Positions 35,768-43,885 of a stretch of 61,244 nucleotides of DNA are shown here, one piece after another. Source of the DNA: a virus. The notes under the pieces are model-generated. The model searched no databases and was not told where the DNA came from. It saw nothing but the letters and a program-made list of their open reading frames with translations. The first letter of the stretch is position 1. Each line of letters opens with the position of its first letter. The DNA lies in the IMG/VR virus record IMGVR_UViG_3300021335_001271, positions 1-61,244 of that record. One strand, written 5' to 3'. The translations under genes were made by a program, and so were the position numbers.

Positions 35768-36454
35768 ATGGTAGCAAGAACCGCAAATATTGCAAGTCAA
35801 GCATACGACGAAGGCTTGCGTAAATTTATGATTAATATGTATAACCACACTGCTACAGGATTAGCAGTAAGTGGTTTTATTGCCTACCTTGTTTATACAA
35901 CAGGTATGGTATACAGCATGGGTGCCTTAATGTGGGTGTTCATGTTTGCTCCGCTGGGCATGATTTTATATTATGGCTTTGCAGGACAAAACTGGAGCCT
36001 ACAGGGCATTACACGTTTTTACTATGTATTTACAGCAGTAATGGGTGTAAGTATGAGCACTATCTTTGTGGTGTATACAGCGATGAGCATTGCTCAAGTA
36101 TTTTTTATCACAGCAGCAACATTCGCAGCAGCCAGTCTATACGGATACACTACAAAACGTGACCTCACCACAATGGGTAGTTTTCTCATTGTAGGCTTGA
36201 TTGGCATTATTATTGCTAGTATTGTAAACATCTTTCTAGCAAGTAGTGCATTTGCATTTGCAATCAGTATCATTGGTGTACTTATTTTTGTAGGTATGAC
36301 AGCATGGGACACTCAAACAGCAAAGAACTTGTTCCTTTCTGCACCTAGTATGGAAGTAGCAGAAAAGTACGGTGTGCAAATGGCATTGAGTCTTTATTTA
36401 GACTTTGTGAATCTATTCCAATTTTTGTTGGCACTTCTTGGCAATAGGGAGTAG
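35768..36454 (+). CDS. Bax inhibitor-1/YccA family membrane protein
   Basis: This 228-aa protein has seven hydrophobic segments and family landmarks: AYDEGLRKFMINMYNHTATG at the N-terminus, VGMTAWDTQTAKNLF near 178-192 and LYLDFVNLFQFLLALLGNR at the end. In bacteria the family includes YccA, which binds and inhibits the FtsH protease. The sequence looks alphaproteobacterial, so host acquisition is likely. It follows the MazG-like gene by one base. Confidence 0.9.
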   Translation: MVARTANIASQAYDEGLRKFMINMYNHTATGLAVSGFIAYLVYTTGMVYSMGALMWVFMFAPLGMILYYGFAGQNWSLQGITRFYYVFTAVMGVSMSTIFVVYTAMSIAQVFFITAATFAAASLYGYTTKRDLTTMGSFLIVGLIGIIIASIVNIFLASSAFAFAISIIGVLIFVGMTAWDTQTAKNLFLSAPSMEVAEKYGVQMALSLYLDFVNLFQFLLALLGNRE

Positions 36455-36461
36455 ATAAATA
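36455..36461 (+). promoter_or_regulatory. T4-type late promoter box GATAAATA
   Basis: ATAAATA directly follows the stop at 36452-36454 and precedes AAAGGAG and the GTG start at 36479. Confidence 0.6.
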
Positions 36462-36478
36462 CACTAAAGGAGACTGCC

Positions 36479-37102
36479 GTGGATAAAAAAGCAATCACGA
36501 AGGCAATTATTAGAAGTCAACATTGCCAGCGCAATTGGGATTTGTCAAAACAAATACCACAAGAAGATTTAGACATTTTAGAAACGGCAGTTAGCCAGTG
36601 TCCTAGTAAACAAAACGTTGCATACTACAAAGCAATCTTTGTTACAGACAGAGATAAAATTGAACGCATTTATGAAACCACAAATGGTTTTGTAAAAAAC
36701 TTCCAAACTAATGAAACTGTAACCAACAGTCAAGTGCTTGCAAACTTGCTGATTGTATTTGCAGAATCAAACGAAGAACCAAAAGAAAACATATTTGGTG
36801 ATGTGTTTGTTCCTAGCAAAGATTTAGAAAAGCCAGAGGACTTGCTCAAAGACAAACATATGGCTGTGGGCATTGGTGCAGGCTATGCAAACATTACAGC
36901 TAGTATGCTGGGATACAGCACAGGTTGTTGTGCTTGTTTTGATCCTGCACAAGTAGCAGAAATACTGGGCATAGATACTCACGTTCATTTATTAATGGGT
37001 ATTGGTTTCAAAGACGAAACTCGTCCAAGACGTGAACACCACGCAGAGGATTTTGTTTTTCCAACAAAGAAAAAACAAAACATACAAGTGGATAAATGCT
37101 AA
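36479..37102 (+). CDS. Nitroreductase-family flavoprotein
   Basis: The GTG start at 36479 has AAAGGAG six bases upstream. The 207-aa protein has HCQRNWD and CPSKQN near the N-terminus and AVGIGAGYANITASMLGYST near 130-150, typical of the nitroreductase FMN fold. CCACFD follows. Family members reduce nitro groups, quinones or flavins, or modify peptides. It overlaps the radical SAM gene at 37096 by seven bases, so the two may act in one pathway. Confidence 0.82.
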   Translation: MDKKAITKAIIRSQHCQRNWDLSKQIPQEDLDILETAVSQCPSKQNVAYYKAIFVTDRDKIERIYETTNGFVKNFQTNETVTNSQVLANLLIVFAESNEEPKENIFGDVFVPSKDLEKPEDLLKDKHMAVGIGAGYANITASMLGYSTGCCACFDPAQVAEILGIDTHVHLLMGIGFKDETRPRREHHAEDFVFPTKKKQNIQVDKC

Positions 37103-37995
37103 ACGGTCGGATACTTGACACAGGCAAAATACTAGTTCCAACATTACAATGGTATATCAGTCATACTTGTAATTTAACTTGTACAAATTGCAGTAATTTA
37201 AATAACTTTGCAATCACAGGACATAACACCTATGATGATACAATTGCTGCAACTTGGGCTGATCGATTACACGTAAATGACTTTTGTATTATAGGTGGCG
37301 AACCGTTTACAAATAATGATCTAAACACTTGGGCTTTAGGATTACGCAAACACTTTACTTGTAGAGATTTTAGGATTGTAACAAATGGTACACTACTAAA
37401 AAAGTTTGCCCAAGATATACCAAATTGGATTGCAAATAAGATTACAATAGAAATCAGTTTACACAGCGAAGCACACTTTGAACGTGCCTTTGCAGACATA
37501 GATGAAATATTGCAAGGCAACTACAAAAAAGTTAATAAAACAGAATTACAGCAGTTAGGTGTTATGAACCATATTGCTTGTGGATATGAAGATGCAATAC
37601 TTGTGGATGATTTTCCTGCATTTGTGATCAATTACAAAACCAAATTTTACACTTGGGGAGTGCGTGGTGTAAAAGACGGAGTGTGGCAATTTTATGACAG
37701 TGATAGAGAATTAGCACACAGTAATTGCTGGCACAAAGATACACCATATATATTTGCAGGCAAAATGTACAAGTGTGGTACAATTGTAGGTGCTAAAGGT
37801 TTTGCAGAAAAATACAACATTAGACAAAAAGACAAAGACTTGATAGAATCTTATAGGCCTATTGATCCTATGAGCAATAACTTAGCAGAGCAAATACAAC
37901 AACTAAATCACAGCATACCACAATGTACAATGTGTCCAAACAAAAGCAACACATTAGAAAAGATTCAACTTGACAAAAAGAAAATACTACCGTAA
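37096..37995 (+). CDS. Radical SAM enzyme, paralogue of the 31886 protein
   Basis: This 299-aa protein has WYISHTCNLTCTNC (Cys25, 29, 32), CIIGGEPFTNND (around 72-83), then a C-terminal cysteine set NCWHKD, YKCGTIVGAKG and QCTMCPNK. Motif by motif it matches the protein at 31886 (YKCGALVGAQG, QCAMCNTK). A likely chemical role is peptide or small-molecule modification with auxiliary clusters. It is coupled to the nitroreductase gene. Confidence 0.9.
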   Translation: MLNGRILDTGKILVPTLQWYISHTCNLTCTNCSNLNNFAITGHNTYDDTIAATWADRLHVNDFCIIGGEPFTNNDLNTWALGLRKHFTCRDFRIVTNGTLLKKFAQDIPNWIANKITIEISLHSEAHFERAFADIDEILQGNYKKVNKTELQQLGVMNHIACGYEDAILVDDFPAFVINYKTKFYTWGVRGVKDGVWQFYDSDRELAHSNCWHKDTPYIFAGKMYKCGTIVGAKGFAEKYNIRQKDKDLIESYRPIDPMSNNLAEQIQQLNHSIPQCTMCPNKSNTLEKIQLDKKKILP

Positions 37996-37998
37996 TAT
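37970..37998 (+). promoter_or_regulatory. Sigma-70 type early promoter
   Basis: TTGACA (37970-37975), 17-base spacer, TAATAT (37993-37998), overlapping the end of the radical SAM gene and preceding the exonuclease gene. Confidence 0.7.
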
Positions 37999-38024
37999 AG
38001 TACAATAACAGACACGGAGTAAGT

Positions 38025-38552
38025 ATGGCTATTCACGCAATGATCGATCTAGAAACACTAGACGTCACACCTGCCGCAGCAGTGCTAACAGTTGGTGGTG
38101 TAAAGTTTGATCCATTTTCAGACGCAGAACCACACAGTGAGTTTTATTACAAACTGGACATTGACAGTCAATATCGCAAAGTAAATGATGATACTATTGC
38201 TTGGTGGGGACAACAAGATCCTAAAGTACAAGAAGAAGCGTTCTCAGAAGAAGGACGTACAGCAATGGATACTTTTATTGAAATGCTTCCCAAATGGATG
38301 GTAGGTGTTGATGTCCTATGGGGACACGGATACGGTTTTGATATTACAATCATCGAAGATATGTGTCGGCAATGTAGCAAACCTATTCCTTGGCAATTTT
38401 GGCAAGTGAGAGATAGCAGAACATTATTTGCATTGGCAAAGACAGATCCACGCAAATCTATGCAAAGTGATTTGCACAATGCACTAGCAGATGCATACTT
38501 TCAAGCAAAAGGTGTGCAGATGGTTTACAAAGAATTAGGAGTAAAAAAATGA
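38025..38552 (+). CDS. DEDD-type 3'-5' exonuclease (DexA/RNase T-like)
   Basis: This 175-aa protein has MIDLETL (DxE metal motif), WGHGYGFDI (second Asp) and HNALADAYFQA (HxxxxD), the DEDDh exonuclease set. The size fits the phage 3'-5' exonuclease family related to T4 DexA. It could trim DNA or RNA ends. It starts a run of overlapping replication genes with the clamp loader. Confidence 0.88.
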   Translation: MAIHAMIDLETLDVTPAAAVLTVGGVKFDPFSDAEPHSEFYYKLDIDSQYRKVNDDTIAWWGQQDPKVQEEAFSEEGRTAMDTFIEMLPKWMVGVDVLWGHGYGFDITIIEDMCRQCSKPIPWQFWQVRDSRTLFALAKTDPRKSMQSDLHNALADAYFQAKGVQMVYKELGVKK

Positions 38553-38728
38553 CAGATGGACCATTTAAAGCAGCGTTTGACGCTGACACAGACGGAGTGA
38601 TCCGTAGAGAGATTATCACATATCGTATGAAGAACGGTATTATGGTAAAAGAAGAAGCAAGCCGCGATTATTACAAATCAGGCGACTATCATGATTCAAA
38701 CAACAGCAAACCACTGATGCATCAATAA
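38549..38728 (+). CDS. Small 59-aa conserved protein
   Basis: This short frame begins MTDGPFKAAFDADTDG and overlaps the exonuclease stop by four bases (ATGA). It includes RREIITYRMKNGIMVKEEAS and ends two bases before the next ATG. It looks like a small phage replication-region protein. The function is unknown. Confidence 0.65.
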   Translation: MTDGPFKAAFDADTDGVIRREIITYRMKNGIMVKEEASRDYYKSGDYHDSNNSKPLMHQ

Positions 38729-38729
38729 T

Positions 38730-39008
38730 ATGGAGAATAGTCCTATAAACACACTACAGCAGTTGATGGCAATCACAATGGAAGAGTGTGGTGAACTTAC
38801 TCAACGTTGTAGTAAAATAATGCGCAAGTATGAAACTTTAGACTTGATCGAAGAAGAACAACGTGTTAAACTAGTAGAAGAACTAGGCGATGTATTTTGT
38901 ATGATGGAACTAATGGTTGATCATAATATCACAGACTGGATTGAACTGCAAGAACGAGCAGACGTAAAATTAGAAAAACTTAAAAAGTGGAGCACACTTG
39001 TAGAATGA
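38730..39008 (+). CDS. MazG-like pyrophosphohydrolase, second copy
   Basis: This 92-aa protein has AITMEECGELTQRC (ExxE) and LVEELGDVFCMMEL (ExxD), the metal ligands of the MazG-type four-helix fold. It shows no close similarity to the first MazG-like protein at 35407. It overlaps the clamp-loader gene by four bases. A role in nucleotide pool control next to replication genes is plausible. Confidence 0.8.
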   Translation: MENSPINTLQQLMAITMEECGELTQRCSKIMRKYETLDLIEEEQRVKLVEELGDVFCMMELMVDHNITDWIELQERADVKLEKLKKWSTLVE

Positions 39009-39919
39009 AAGAACTATGGGTAGAAAAGTATCGTCCAAAGACAGTGGACGGTTATGTATTTAGAGATGACGCACAAAGAAATCAAGTTAAAACATGGATC
39101 AAAGATAAAACTATTCCGCATTTGCTTTTTAGTGGCAATGCTGGCATTGGTAAAACTACTCTTGCTAAATTACTTTTTAATGAGCTTGATGTAAATCCAT
39201 TAGACATATTGGAAATCAACGCAAGTCGCACAAACAGTGTAGATGATGTGCGAGACAAGATTGTTGCGTTTGTACAAATGATTCCGTTTGGTGACTTTAA
39301 GGTTGTGTTGCTGGACGAGGCTGATTACTTGTCGCCAAACGCACAGGCAGCATTGCGTGGTGTTATGGAAGAATATCACAGCACAGCAAGATTTATACTA
39401 ACTTGTAACTATCCAAACAGAATTATTCCAGCTATTCACAGTCGTTGTCAAGGTTTCCATATTGCTAAGATTGATCAAACAGAGTTTACTGCTAGGGTAG
39501 CAGAGATTTTGATTACAGAAGGTGTTACTCCGGACTTGGATGTGCTAGACACATATGTAAAAGCAACATATCCAGACTTGCGCAAGTGTATCAATATGGT
39601 GCAAATGAATTCAGTTGAAGGCAAACTTGTTAGCCCACAAGAAGGTGATAGTGGCGAAAGCGACTGGAAACTGGATATGGTAGAACTGTTCAAAGCAGGC
39701 AAGATCCATGATGCACGTAAGTTGTTGTGTGGCACTGTGCGAGCAGAAGAAATGGAAGAAATATATCGTTGGTTGTATGACAACATTGAACTATTTGGCG
39801 ATGACGAAAAGCAGGATCAAGCAGTGTTGATTATCAAACAAGGACTAGTGGATCACACATTGGTTGTTGATCCAGAGATAAACTTAGCAGCAACATTAAT
39901 TAGATTGGGAGCATTATGA
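39005..39919 (+). CDS. 44: Sliding-clamp loader ATPase subunit (T4 gp44 type)
   Basis: The start [18 protein letters not shown] is the classic gp44/RFC-small opening; the ATG overlaps the previous stop (ATGA). The 304-aa AAA+ protein has Walker A GNAGIGKT (44-51), Walker B LLDEAD (102-107) and the SRC arginine finger (146-148). Four such subunits with gp62 load the gp45 clamp for phage DNA replication and late transcription. gp62 is not found next to it. Confidence 0.95.
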   Translation: MKELWVEKYRPKTVDGYVFRDDAQRNQVKTWIKDKTIPHLLFSGNAGIGKTTLAKLLFNELDVNPLDILEINASRTNSVDDVRDKIVAFVQMIPFGDFKVVLLDEADYLSPNAQAALRGVMEEYHSTARFILTCNYPNRIIPAIHSRCQGFHIAKIDQTEFTARVAEILITEGVTPDLDVLDTYVKATYPDLRKCINMVQMNSVEGKLVSPQEGDSGESDWKLDMVELFKAGKIHDARKLLCGTVRAEEMEEIYRWLYDNIELFGDDEKQDQAVLIIKQGLVDHTLVVDPEINLAATLIRLGAL

Positions 39920-40257
39920 CATATATTGTAAATGACGCTTGTATTCGTTGCAAGCACATGGACTGTGTAGAAGTATGTCCGGTGGACTGCTTCTACGAAG
40001 GTGAGAACATGTTGGTAATTAATCCAGTAGAATGTATCGACTGTGGCGTATGCGAACCAGAGTGCCCAGCAGATGCTATTCAACCAGATACAGCACCTGG
40101 AACAGACGAATGGGTAGTGTTTAATCAAAAGTGGTCAGACATTTGGCCAAACATTACAGAAATGCGTCCAGCGGATGTACCAGAAGACGCAGAGCAATGG
40201 CACGGTGTTGAAGGCAAAATGGAATACTTCAGCGAGGCACCAGGAAAAGGAGATTAA
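39916..40257 (+). CDS. 7Fe/8Fe-type ferredoxin (FdxA-like)
   Basis: This 113-aa protein has two cluster motifs: [17 protein letters not shown] and [12 protein letters not shown]. The first set fits the 3Fe-4S/4Fe-4S FdxA type of alpha- and gammaproteobacteria, and the C-terminal extension ([16 protein letters not shown]) is also FdxA-like. It is unlike the plant-type 2Fe-2S ferredoxins of cyanophages. It could supply low-potential electrons to the radical SAM enzymes. It overlaps the clamp-loader gene by four bases. Confidence 0.92.
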   Translation: MTYIVNDACIRCKHMDCVEVCPVDCFYEGENMLVINPVECIDCGVCEPECPADAIQPDTAPGTDEWVVFNQKWSDIWPNITEMRPADVPEDAEQWHGVEGKMEYFSEAPGKGD

Positions 40258-40452
40258 ATGTTTAGTAAACAATGTAAAGCACACCTAAATGAAGTAGGAG
40301 AAACTGGATTACAGCATATGGGTAAAGCACTAAAAATTGCAGTAAAATTACAGTTACTTGTGCCAGTATTGATTATACACGCAGTAGCACCAAGATTTTT
40401 TACAAAAACTGCAAGTAATACGATGAGAAAAATTTTGAATGACCGAGAATAA
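40258..40452 (+). CDS. DUF6356-like small membrane protein
   Basis: This 64-aa protein starts one base after the ferredoxin stop. Its pattern (HLNEVGETGLQHMGKALKIA, then a hydrophobic stretch LQLLVPVLIIHAVAPRFF, then T-x-S) matches the DUF6356 family of small membrane proteins in alphaproteobacteria. A single hydrophobic helix is likely. The function is unknown. Confidence 0.65.
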   Translation: MFSKQCKAHLNEVGETGLQHMGKALKIAVKLQLLVPVLIIHAVAPRFFTKTASNTMRKILNDRE

Positions 40453-40621
40453 AAATTTGATAAATGATATTGTAAGAGTTAGTGTATTAGAAGAAGAAAT
40501 TGAATATTACAAAACACTTTTACAGCCTAGTGACACTGGGCATATCCATACAACAATAAATTTTTTAAGTCAAAGACTATCTAACATCAAAGGAGAATTA
40601 GCGGGATGGCCGTTCGATTAG
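40439..40621 (+). CDS. Small coiled-coil protein of 60 aa
   Basis: The frame begins MTENKNLINDIVRV, overlaps the previous gene by 14 bases and the next by 16. The sequence is helical (VLEEEIEYYKTLL, INFLSQRLSNIKGEL) and acidic. No family was recognised. Its position inside a tightly coupled operon supports a real gene. Confidence 0.6.
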   Translation: MTENKNLINDIVRVSVLEEEIEYYKTLLQPSDTGHIHTTINFLSQRLSNIKGELAGWPFD

Positions 40622-41307
40622 TAAGTTACACAAAAGCAACAGAAGAATTTGTAAAAGAAGGTATCAACAACGATGACTTGTTGGATTTGGTTGCGTTTTG
40701 TGCTAGGGTGAGTAATCCTGCCAATCAAATGAATTCAGAAACAAGTGAAAAACTTGTAAAATATTTGATTAAACACGCACACTGGTCACCACTAGAAATG
40801 GTGAACGTGTGTATGGAGATTGATACTACACGTGATATTGCACACCAAATTGTACGTCATCGTAGTTTTGCTTTCCAAGAGTTTAGTCAGCGTTATGCAG
40901 AGCCTGGCGAAATGGGTGAAGTATTTGTTACCAGTGAAGCAAGACTACAAGATACTAAAAATAGACAAAATTCAATTGAGCTGGATTTGGGTGCAGATGG
41001 TAACGCAGAATTAATGGCAAAGTGGGAAGAAATGCAACAAGACGTTTGCTTTACAGCAGGTAAAGCATACGATTGGGCTGTTAATAATGGTATTGCAAAA
41101 GAAGTAGCACGTAAAGTATTGCCTGAGGGTTTAACAAAAACTAGATTGTATATGAATGGCACACTACGTAGTTGGGTGCATTATATTGAGTTGCGAGGTG
41201 CAAATGGGACACAAAAGGAACACATGGAGATCGCTTGGGAGTGTGCTAAGGTCATCGCAGAGGTATTTCCTCTCGCAGCGGAACTCACAGATGCCAGCAA
41301 CAATTGA
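40606..41307 (+). CDS. thyX: Flavin-dependent thymidylate synthase ThyX
   Basis: This 233-aa enzyme makes dTMP from dUMP using FAD and methylene-tetrahydrofolate. The signature RHRSFAFQEFSQRYAE (residues 84-99) fits the ThyX RHRxxSxxxxSxR-type motif. HAHWSPLEM and the C-terminal LRSWVHYIELR are also family features. It supports phage DNA synthesis. It overlaps the genes on both sides. Confidence 0.95.
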   Translation: MAVRLVSYTKATEEFVKEGINNDDLLDLVAFCARVSNPANQMNSETSEKLVKYLIKHAHWSPLEMVNVCMEIDTTRDIAHQIVRHRSFAFQEFSQRYAEPGEMGEVFVTSEARLQDTKNRQNSIELDLGADGNAELMAKWEEMQQDVCFTAGKAYDWAVNNGIAKEVARKVLPEGLTKTRLYMNGTLRSWVHYIELRGANGTQKEHMEIAWECAKVIAEVFPLAAELTDASNN

Positions 41308-41563
41308 AGTTGATATTGAATGGAATGAACACTACGCATGGTGGCCTGTGCGTAGTAGTTGGAGTAAAAAGCGTATCTGGTTAAAAAAGTATCACGTAGG
41401 TGAAATCTTTTACGATGCTATGGGTAGGCCACCAATAAAGGAAAAAAGTTGGAAACTCATTTACACTGAAAATGAGTATTTGATGTATCTGTTAAAGCAG
41501 GATGAAGGTAAATGGGATCATCCTTTGGACAATAGTGTCTTTAAAAGTGTAAGGGCTACGTAG
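41291..41563 (+). CDS. Conserved 90-aa phage protein
   Basis: I chose the ATG at 41291 (MPATIEVDIEWNEHYAWWPV), overlapping the thyX stop by 17 bases, because a longer frame would run deep into thyX. The protein is aromatic and basic (WSKKRIWLKKYHVGEIFYD). I recognise it as conserved in T4-like marine phages. Its stop lies inside the palindromic terminator. Confidence 0.65.
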   Translation: MPATIEVDIEWNEHYAWWPVRSSWSKKRIWLKKYHVGEIFYDAMGRPPIKEKSWKLIYTENEYLMYLLKQDEGKWDHPLDNSVFKSVRAT

Positions 41564-41570
41564 CCCTTAC
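41549..41570. terminator. Palindromic bidirectional terminator
   Basis: A perfect 22-base palindrome (GTAAGGGCTA CG TAGCCCTTAC) lies between the convergent thyX operon and phoH. TTTA follows on the plus strand and TTTT on the minus strand. Confidence 0.75.
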
Positions 41571-41571
41571 T

Positions 41572-42297
41572 TTATGCGTCTCCGTAAATAGCGAGAACTT
41601 CTTTTACCGCCTCATGTCTTTCAATATCTCCTTTGTGGAAACGAACTGTGCTGATTCTTTCACTTTGTCTTTCTTCTAAGTGACGGATAAAATCAATTAG
41701 TCCGTTGTCTTTTAATCTATCTGCTTGGGCTAAATCACCTGTAACTACCATTTTACTATTAGTACCAATACGTGTTAGCAGCATTTTCATTTGATTAGGT
41801 GTTGCGTTTTGCATTTCGTCAGCAATGATATAGGCATCTTTAAACGTTCGTCCACGCATATATGCCAGTGGTGATATTTCTATCACACCTTCTTTTATCA
41901 TGCTTTCAATTTCGCCTGAATAAAAATATTCTCTAAACACATCAAATATAGGTCTTGTCCAAGGTGCCATTTTTTCTTCTAGCGTACCTGGCAAAAATCC
42001 TAAATCTTCGTCTGCACTTACTGCTGGTCTTGTAACAACAATACGTTCTACTTCTCCTGCAATAAATGCTTTAACCGCTGCCTGACAGGCTAGTAATGTT
42101 TTACCTGTACCTGCTGGACCAATACCAAAGACTATGTCTTTACCCGAATCCAGTAATTCTAGGATATATTCTTCTTGGCTGCGATTTCTTGGAAGTAATT
42201 CAACTGAATGTTGTTTTTTTGGAAGGAAATTGTTTAGTTTTACTACGTTAGTAGATGATTTAATATGTGCTTGCCTTTTGGCTCTAGCTTTACCCAT
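41572..42297 (-). CDS. phoH: PhoH-like P-loop ATPase
   Basis: This 241-aa protein has Walker A GPAGTGKT (60-67), RIVVTRPAVSADEDLGFLPG, a Walker B IIADEMQ and VVTGDLAQ, all PhoH features. It shares the fold of superfamily I helicases and is one of the most common marine phage auxiliary genes, although its role is not settled. It is the larger of two minus-strand genes and has an AGGAGGA ribosome-binding site. Confidence 0.95.
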   Translation of the reverse strand: MGKARAKRQAHIKSSTNVVKLNNFLPKKQHSVELLPRNRSQEEYILELLDSGKDIVFGIGPAGTGKTLLACQAAVKAFIAGEVERIVVTRPAVSADEDLGFLPGTLEEKMAPWTRPIFDVFREYFYSGEIESMIKEGVIEISPLAYMRGRTFKDAYIIADEMQNATPNQMKMLLTRIGTNSKMVVTGDLAQADRLKDNGLIDFIRHLEERQSERISTVRFHKGDIERHEAVKEVLAIYGDA

Positions 42298-42451
42298 TTA
42301 GTCCTCCTATGAGTTGAACAGGGTGATTTTTCCTTTGCAGGAAATCCTTCCCTGCTAAGGTATTTACTTTCGATGCACAATCATAATGTGCGTACTGAAT
42401 TATTTTTCTTTATAAACACAATGTGATAAATATACTAAAGCGAGGACAGTC
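42298..42451. promoter_or_regulatory. Divergent intergenic region of 154 bases between phoH and 42452
   Basis: This is the longest gene-free stretch. On the phoH side it holds two stems, GCAGG/CCTGC (42337-42341, 42351-42355) and GCACA/TGTGC (42375-42379, 42387-42391). On the plus side a late box ATAAATA lies at 42426-42432. A minus-strand promoter must lie here, but I cannot place it confidently. Confidence 0.5.
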
Positions 42452-43021
42452 ATGCCACAAATATTAGATACACTAGATGTAATTGAAAATTTATCTTCCA
42501 TTTATGAGAATGATAGATCATTTGCTATACTCAAAGATTTTGAAAGAGTAATTGATGAGTTGGGCATCTATGTTTATAAAAATTGGGACGAAGGTGAATT
42601 GGCAGCAGGACCTGAAGTAGATCGTCATTGGGTCAAATGCACTTTTATGTGGCCTGAGAAAGACATGCCTGATCCAATGGGCGGCAAAAGATTATTAGAT
42701 TATGACTGCAAAATTTCTTACGAAAAAAGCAGTATTATCAAACCTCGAAAAATTAAAAAGCCAGATGATATTCGTCCAGGTACTAAAAAAGGCAAACTGG
42801 ATAAACTGCCTGTTTGGCTAGTTCATATTGAAATGCCTAAGAAGTTGATTATTAGTATATATGGTGGCGATGTAGAAAAGATAGAACTACCTGATACAGA
42901 AGCACAAGCAAGCTCACCAGCACCAGCAGCAGGAGCAATGCCAGCACCAATGCCAGGCGGTGACTTAGGCGGAGCAGCACCAGCAGGTGATGCAGCACCA
43001 GCAGATACAGGAGCAGTATAA
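42452..43021 (+). CDS. Conserved T4-like structural-type protein, Ala/Pro-rich tail
   Basis: This 189-aa protein has a conserved body (NDRSFAILKDFERVIDELGI, VKCTFMWPEKDMPDPMGGKR, DIRPGTKKGKLDKLPVWLV) found in T4-like marine phages, followed by an Ala/Pro/Gly-rich tail (SSPAPAAGAMPAPMPGGD). A late box precedes it and its stop overlaps the next ATG. It is probably a virion or assembly protein; I cannot give a T4 equivalent. Confidence 0.7.
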   Translation: MPQILDTLDVIENLSSIYENDRSFAILKDFERVIDELGIYVYKNWDEGELAAGPEVDRHWVKCTFMWPEKDMPDPMGGKRLLDYDCKISYEKSSIIKPRKIKKPDDIRPGTKKGKLDKLPVWLVHIEMPKKLIISIYGGDVEKIELPDTEAQASSPAPAAGAMPAPMPGGDLGGAAPAGDAAPADTGAV

Positions 43022-43737
43022 TGGGATTACGTGCAGGAGATTTACACGACTTAGTAAAACCAGTTTTTGAAGTAGATAGCTATCGCAGTAAAATGGGCAG
43101 TGATGCAAATATTGTTGTTGTAAGTTTTAGCGTAATGGAACAACAGGCTGCAAAAGATCTTGTAGATTTTATAGAAAAAGGCTATAACTTTGTGCTAGAT
43201 GCAGATGCTACTCCAGGTGAAATTGATGAGGGTATTTACAAAGTATTTGTAGAAATGGAACGTAATCCAAGAGTGTCATCTCAAGTTTTAGAACTACTAG
43301 ATGGCGTAGGCAAACTAGCAGAGGTTGAAGACTTTAGATTCCGTTATTACAAAAGTTTTACAAGCAAGCCTGCAAGTTTAGATAACCTACAAGAAATGAT
43401 ACCGGGTGATACAAGTTCATATGATCAAATTGTAAGCGAAAGTGGAGTCAATAATTTTAAAGATTTCTTTAACAAAAGTTATCTAGAATCAACAGAGATG
43501 TTTGGCGATGCATTATTGGTCAAAAAAGCATATGCAGATCCACTTGCATTTACTGTAAAAGACTTTAGCAATACACATCAAATCAACGAAAGCATAAAAG
43601 AAAAAATCAATATGAACGATTATGCCGAGATATTGTTTTTAACTAAATACCTTGGAGATTACAACGTAATGAAATTTGGAAACAAAACTCTTACGTTTGA
43701 AAACGAAGGACATACTCTTGTCGTCGAAAGACTATAA
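43021..43737 (+). CDS. Conserved T4-like structural-type protein, 238 aa
   Basis: The protein begins GLRAGDLHDLVKPVFEVDSY and has IVVVSFSVMEQQAAKDLVDF and EIDEGIYKVFVEMERNPRVS. It is coupled to the previous gene by a one-base overlap. I know this pair as neighbours in T4-like marine phages, probably virion proteins. No enzymatic motif is visible. Confidence 0.7.
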   Translation: MGLRAGDLHDLVKPVFEVDSYRSKMGSDANIVVVSFSVMEQQAAKDLVDFIEKGYNFVLDADATPGEIDEGIYKVFVEMERNPRVSSQVLELLDGVGKLAEVEDFRFRYYKSFTSKPASLDNLQEMIPGDTSSYDQIVSESGVNNFKDFFNKSYLESTEMFGDALLVKKAYADPLAFTVKDFSNTHQINESIKEKINMNDYAEILFLTKYLGDYNVMKFGNKTLTFENEGHTLVVERL

Positions 43738-43885
43738 ACAAAACTATTGTGAAAATTGTGGGAAACCATCTCATTGTGGTACTCCTTACTATGACGAATT
43801 ACAAAACTACGATGAGCCGCCAAGAACAACAAAAATATGTGATACCTGCAGGTGCGGCCACTGCTCAAAAAAAGGATACAAATAA
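43718..43885 (+). CDS. Small zinc-binding protein
   Basis: A 55-aa frame from a TTG at 43718 (GAAGGA seven bases upstream) contains CENCGKPSHC, then CDTCRCGHC, enough cysteines for one or two zinc sites. An ATG at 43676 is a longer alternative start, overlapping the previous gene more. Its stop overlaps the endolysin ATG. The function is unknown. Confidence 0.65.
   Translation: MSSKDYKQNYCENCGKPSHCGTPYYDELQNYDEPPRTTKICDTCRCGHCSKKGYK

Noticed and set aside
35768-36454. Holin assignment for the multi-helix membrane protein
   Set aside because: Seven helices and clear Bax-inhibitor-1/YccA motifs make a holin unlikely, and the lysis genes are 8 kb away.
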